Source of the DNA: Bacillota bacterium
GTDB lineage: Bacteria > Bacillota > Desulfitobacteriia > Desulfitobacteriales > JAJXUE01
Direction: 5' to 3'
DNA: 51,234 nt
Assembly: GCA_021811155.1 (NCBI GenBank)
Contig: JAJZPO010000009.1
Coordinates: 1-51,234, forward strand
Numbering within the stretch: the stretch's first letter is position 1; each line of letters opens with the position of its first letter. Below are positions 49,813 through 51,234 of this stretch, one piece after another. The notes beneath the pieces were generated by a model, which searched no databases, was not told the DNA's origin, and worked only from the letters and a program-made list of their open reading frames with translations. The position numbers and the translations under genes are program-made.

Positions 49813-49912
49813 AGCAAGGGAAGCAAGGGGACGGTTCTTTTGCTCCGCTTCCGCAAGGTGGAAGCAGGAGAACTCGAGCATTGCTTGCCATTGCTTCTAC
49901 CCTTGCTTCCCT
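49813..49912. repeat. GGGGACGGTTC hairpin repeat, GGAAGC/GCTTCC arms
   Basis: GGAAGC (49819-49824) and GCTTCC (49847-49852) flank the core GGGGACGGTTC. Further GAAGCA and TTGCTTC copies follow to 49912, making an imperfect long inverted repeat. The rest of the 302-base gap before the coat-kinase gene holds no clear gene. Confidence 0.8.
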
Positions 49913-50104
49913 GGTGCATGTGCGTAAACAATTAGCCGTGCTATATTGAGTGACGGCGTAAACAGGAGGAAACACACTGCGTATTATATACGAGGGTGTG
50001 AAGTGGTTTGGCGCTGTGTCCCTCCTTATCACAGAAACCCAAGTACTGAAGAGCGCCTGGGTTATTGTTGCCCTTTGAAACAAACACTTTGGAAGTGAAG
50101 AGCC

Positions 50105-51067
50105 GTGGGCGGTGCAAAAAAGATTAGTTGGCCTGTCAAGGAATTGGATTTTTTGCGCCAATACGGCATCAGGGATCTATATCTCAAAGGCGAACACCGG
50201 TCGGTATTGCACCTTGGCAACGGAACAAAAGCTTATGCCCTTAAATGTGTGAACTATGCGCCTGAAAAGTTAATGTTTTTAGCCGGGGTGCAGCAGTTCA
50301 TGGAGGTCAGGGGTTTCGCAAATTTTGCCCGCATGGTTCCGAATTTAGCAGGGGAATACTTTGTCAAGATAGGGCAGGAAAACTACTGCTTGATGGAATG
50401 GATACCGGGGAGAGAGAGCGCTTTTAAAGACCACAATGATCTTTTCACTTACATATCTGTCGTTGCAAATTTACATAAACTTACCCGCGGTTTTGGCGGT
50501 GAGCCGCAAAACCTGAGTGAAAAGTGGTCCGGCAGCTTGCAAGAGCTAAAAGCTGGAGGAGAGCGCAGGTTTTCCGGTGAATTGCACAACCTGCTTTCCC
50601 GTGCTATTGAGTTCGGGCAAATAGCATTGAGCTTTTTACAAAAGCCAGAGGTGCTCAAAAGCGCTTGCCGGTCCTTGGTAGTCTGTCACAAGGACCTGAC
50701 ATACAGAAACCTTTTGATTGATGCAAACAACCAGGGCTATCTGATTGATTTCGACTATGCCAAAGCTGATAGACCGGTTAGAGATTTGGCTCAGTTTCTT
50801 AGAAAGGCCTGGAAGCAGAATGCCTGGGACACTGACCTGGGGCTTCGATTACTGGCTTTTTATGCAAAGGATAATTTGCTAACAAACGGCGACCTGGGGC
50901 TTTTGTTAGCTTATCTCTACTTTCCCCGCTCGCTGCGGCAGTTTGCCAGCCGCATGAAAAAATATGCTTCTAACCCGGTATTGGTTGAAGATACTATCCA
51001 GGACGTCAAAAGCTATCTGGCAAACAAACCGAGCCTGGAGAGGTTTTCCCGCTCTCTCGGTTACTAG
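50105..51067 (+). CDS. CotS-family spore coat kinase-like protein
   Basis: A 320-residue protein of the CotS/YsxE/YutH group, which has an aminoglycoside-phosphotransferase-like kinase fold. Features are the N-lobe KAYALKCVN (Lys near 45), YCLMEWIPGRE, the catalytic loop VVCHKDLTYRNLLID and the DFG-like metal loop LIDFDYAKADRPVRDLAQFLRK. The HKD motif and Asn are intact, so phosphotransfer is possible; relatives such as CotH and CotS act in spore-coat assembly. The GTG at 50105 follows GAAGTGAAGAG at 6 to 7 bases. It is monocistronic with its own terminator, and supports a sporulating host. Confidence 0.87.
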   Translation: MGGAKKISWPVKELDFLRQYGIRDLYLKGEHRSVLHLGNGTKAYALKCVNYAPEKLMFLAGVQQFMEVRGFANFARMVPNLAGEYFVKIGQENYCLMEWIPGRESAFKDHNDLFTYISVVANLHKLTRGFGGEPQNLSEKWSGSLQELKAGGERRFSGELHNLLSRAIEFGQIALSFLQKPEVLKSACRSLVVCHKDLTYRNLLIDANNQGYLIDFDYAKADRPVRDLAQFLRKAWKQNAWDTDLGLRLLAFYAKDNLLTNGDLGLLLAYLYFPRSLRQFASRMKKYASNPVLVEDTIQDVKSYLANKPSLERFSRSLGY

Positions 51068-51081
51068 TATATAAACACAAA

Positions 51082-51125
51082 AACGGTTCTTCCAAATTTC
51101 AGAAGAACCGTTGTCTTTCTTTATA
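51082..51125 (+). terminator. intrinsic terminator of the coat kinase gene
   Basis: AACGGTTCTTC (51082-51092) and GAAGAACCGTT (51102-51112) form a perfect 11-bp stem with a 9-nt loop, followed by GTCTTTCTTTATA. Confidence 0.85.
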
Positions 51126-51137
51126 CCTCAGGAAAGT

Positions 51138-51166
51138 ATATACTCGGCAACTTTTGCCGAGTATAT
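51138..51166. repeat. perfect 13-bp palindromic hairpin
   Basis: ATATACTCGGCAA and TTGCCGAGTATAT are separated by only CTT. There is no U-run on either side, so it is not an ordinary terminator; it may be an operator or a structured RNA element. Confidence 0.75.
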
Positions 51167-51180
51167 CGAACACGGGCACT

Positions 51181-51228
51181 GAAATGCGCGCGCTGAGGAA
51201 AAACGAAGCGCGCATTTCTTGTTATTTA
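51181..51228 (+). terminator. GC-rich hairpin with T-rich tail
   Basis: GAAATGCGCGC (51181-51191) and GCGCGCATTTC (51208-51218) form a perfect 11-bp stem with a 16-nt loop, followed by TTGTTATTTATT. The gene it would terminate is unclear, since the coat kinase already has a terminator; a short RNA from about 51113 to 51228 is one explanation. Confidence 0.6.
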
Positions 51229-51234
51229 TTAAAT

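Overview
This looks like a chromosomal segment from an anaerobic, spore-forming Firmicute of the Desulfotomaculum/Pelotomaculum/Thermincola kind. The evidence is a CotS-type coat kinase, Gram-positive lipoprotein signals, strong Shine-Dalgarno sites, Firmicute-type riboswitches, a futalosine-pathway menaquinone gene, a multihaem cytochrome c and an ETF:menaquinone-type Fe-S oxidoreductase. No rRNA, tRNA, CRISPR array, prophage or intact insertion sequence was seen. The genus call is inference. LAYOUT: 1-1000 holds a promoter, a 50-codon ORF and a possibly structured RNA ending in a strong terminator, then a small hypothetical gene. 1.1-2.0 kb is a membrane-anchored NERD protein. 2.2-5.6 kb is a CitA/DcuS-type kinase, its CitB/DcuR-type regulator and a TRAP solute-binding lipoprotein without its membrane subunits. 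5.9-10.6 kb (minus) is a complete branched-chain amino-acid-type ABC transporter. 10.7-12.2 kb is an ArsB/NhaD-like ion transporter behind a structured leader. 12.4-13.9 kb (minus) is a radical-SAM aminomutase whose substrate residues match glutamate 2,3-aminomutase, controlled by a c-di-AMP riboswitch. 14.2-21.2 kb is a divergent surface-protein/glycosyltransferase locus: two DUF6385-type proteins, one carrying nine 12-residue NxT repeats, facing three GT2-TPR glycosyltransferases. 21.3-23.7 kb (minus) is an FMN-binding glutamate-synthase-like protein and an MTA/SAH-nucleosidase-like protein with altered catalytic residues. 24.0-27.7 kb (minus) is znuA-znuC-znuB-zur plus a DUF6125-like gene, with a Fur-type operator. 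28.1-29.3 kb is a cobalamin riboswitch, terminator and solitary cobK/cbiJ. 29.6-30.9 kb (minus) is mntH. 31.3-39.7 kb is a KdpE-box-like promoter, a small membrane protein and kdpFABCDE. 39.9-44.5 kb (minus) is DUF1003, mqnE, DUF5667, a 13-haem-motif cytochrome and its cytochrome b partner. 44.8-47.7 kb is an M-box Mg2+ riboswitch, a 22-codon leader ORF, a PRC/MgtE_N/CBS protein and an NrmA-type Mg2+ transporter. 47.8-49.8 kb is the membrane Fe-S oxidoreductase, and 50.1-51.1 kb the CotS-like kinase. HOW THE GENES WORK TOGETHER: three themes recur. One is osmotic and ion control: Kdp for K+, an Na+/H+-type carrier, and beta-glutamate synthesis under c-di-AMP. The second is metal and cofactor homeostasis (Zn, Mn, Mg, B12), mostly with its own cis-regulator. 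The third is menaquinone-linked electron transfer. The intergenic regions carry three layers of repeats: hairpins with a constant GGGGACGGTTC loop on different covarying stems, a roughly 190-bp MITE-like element plus a half copy, and 7-bp-period arrays. The least explained items are the arm-switching hairpin family and the NxT-repeat/glycosyltransferase locus.
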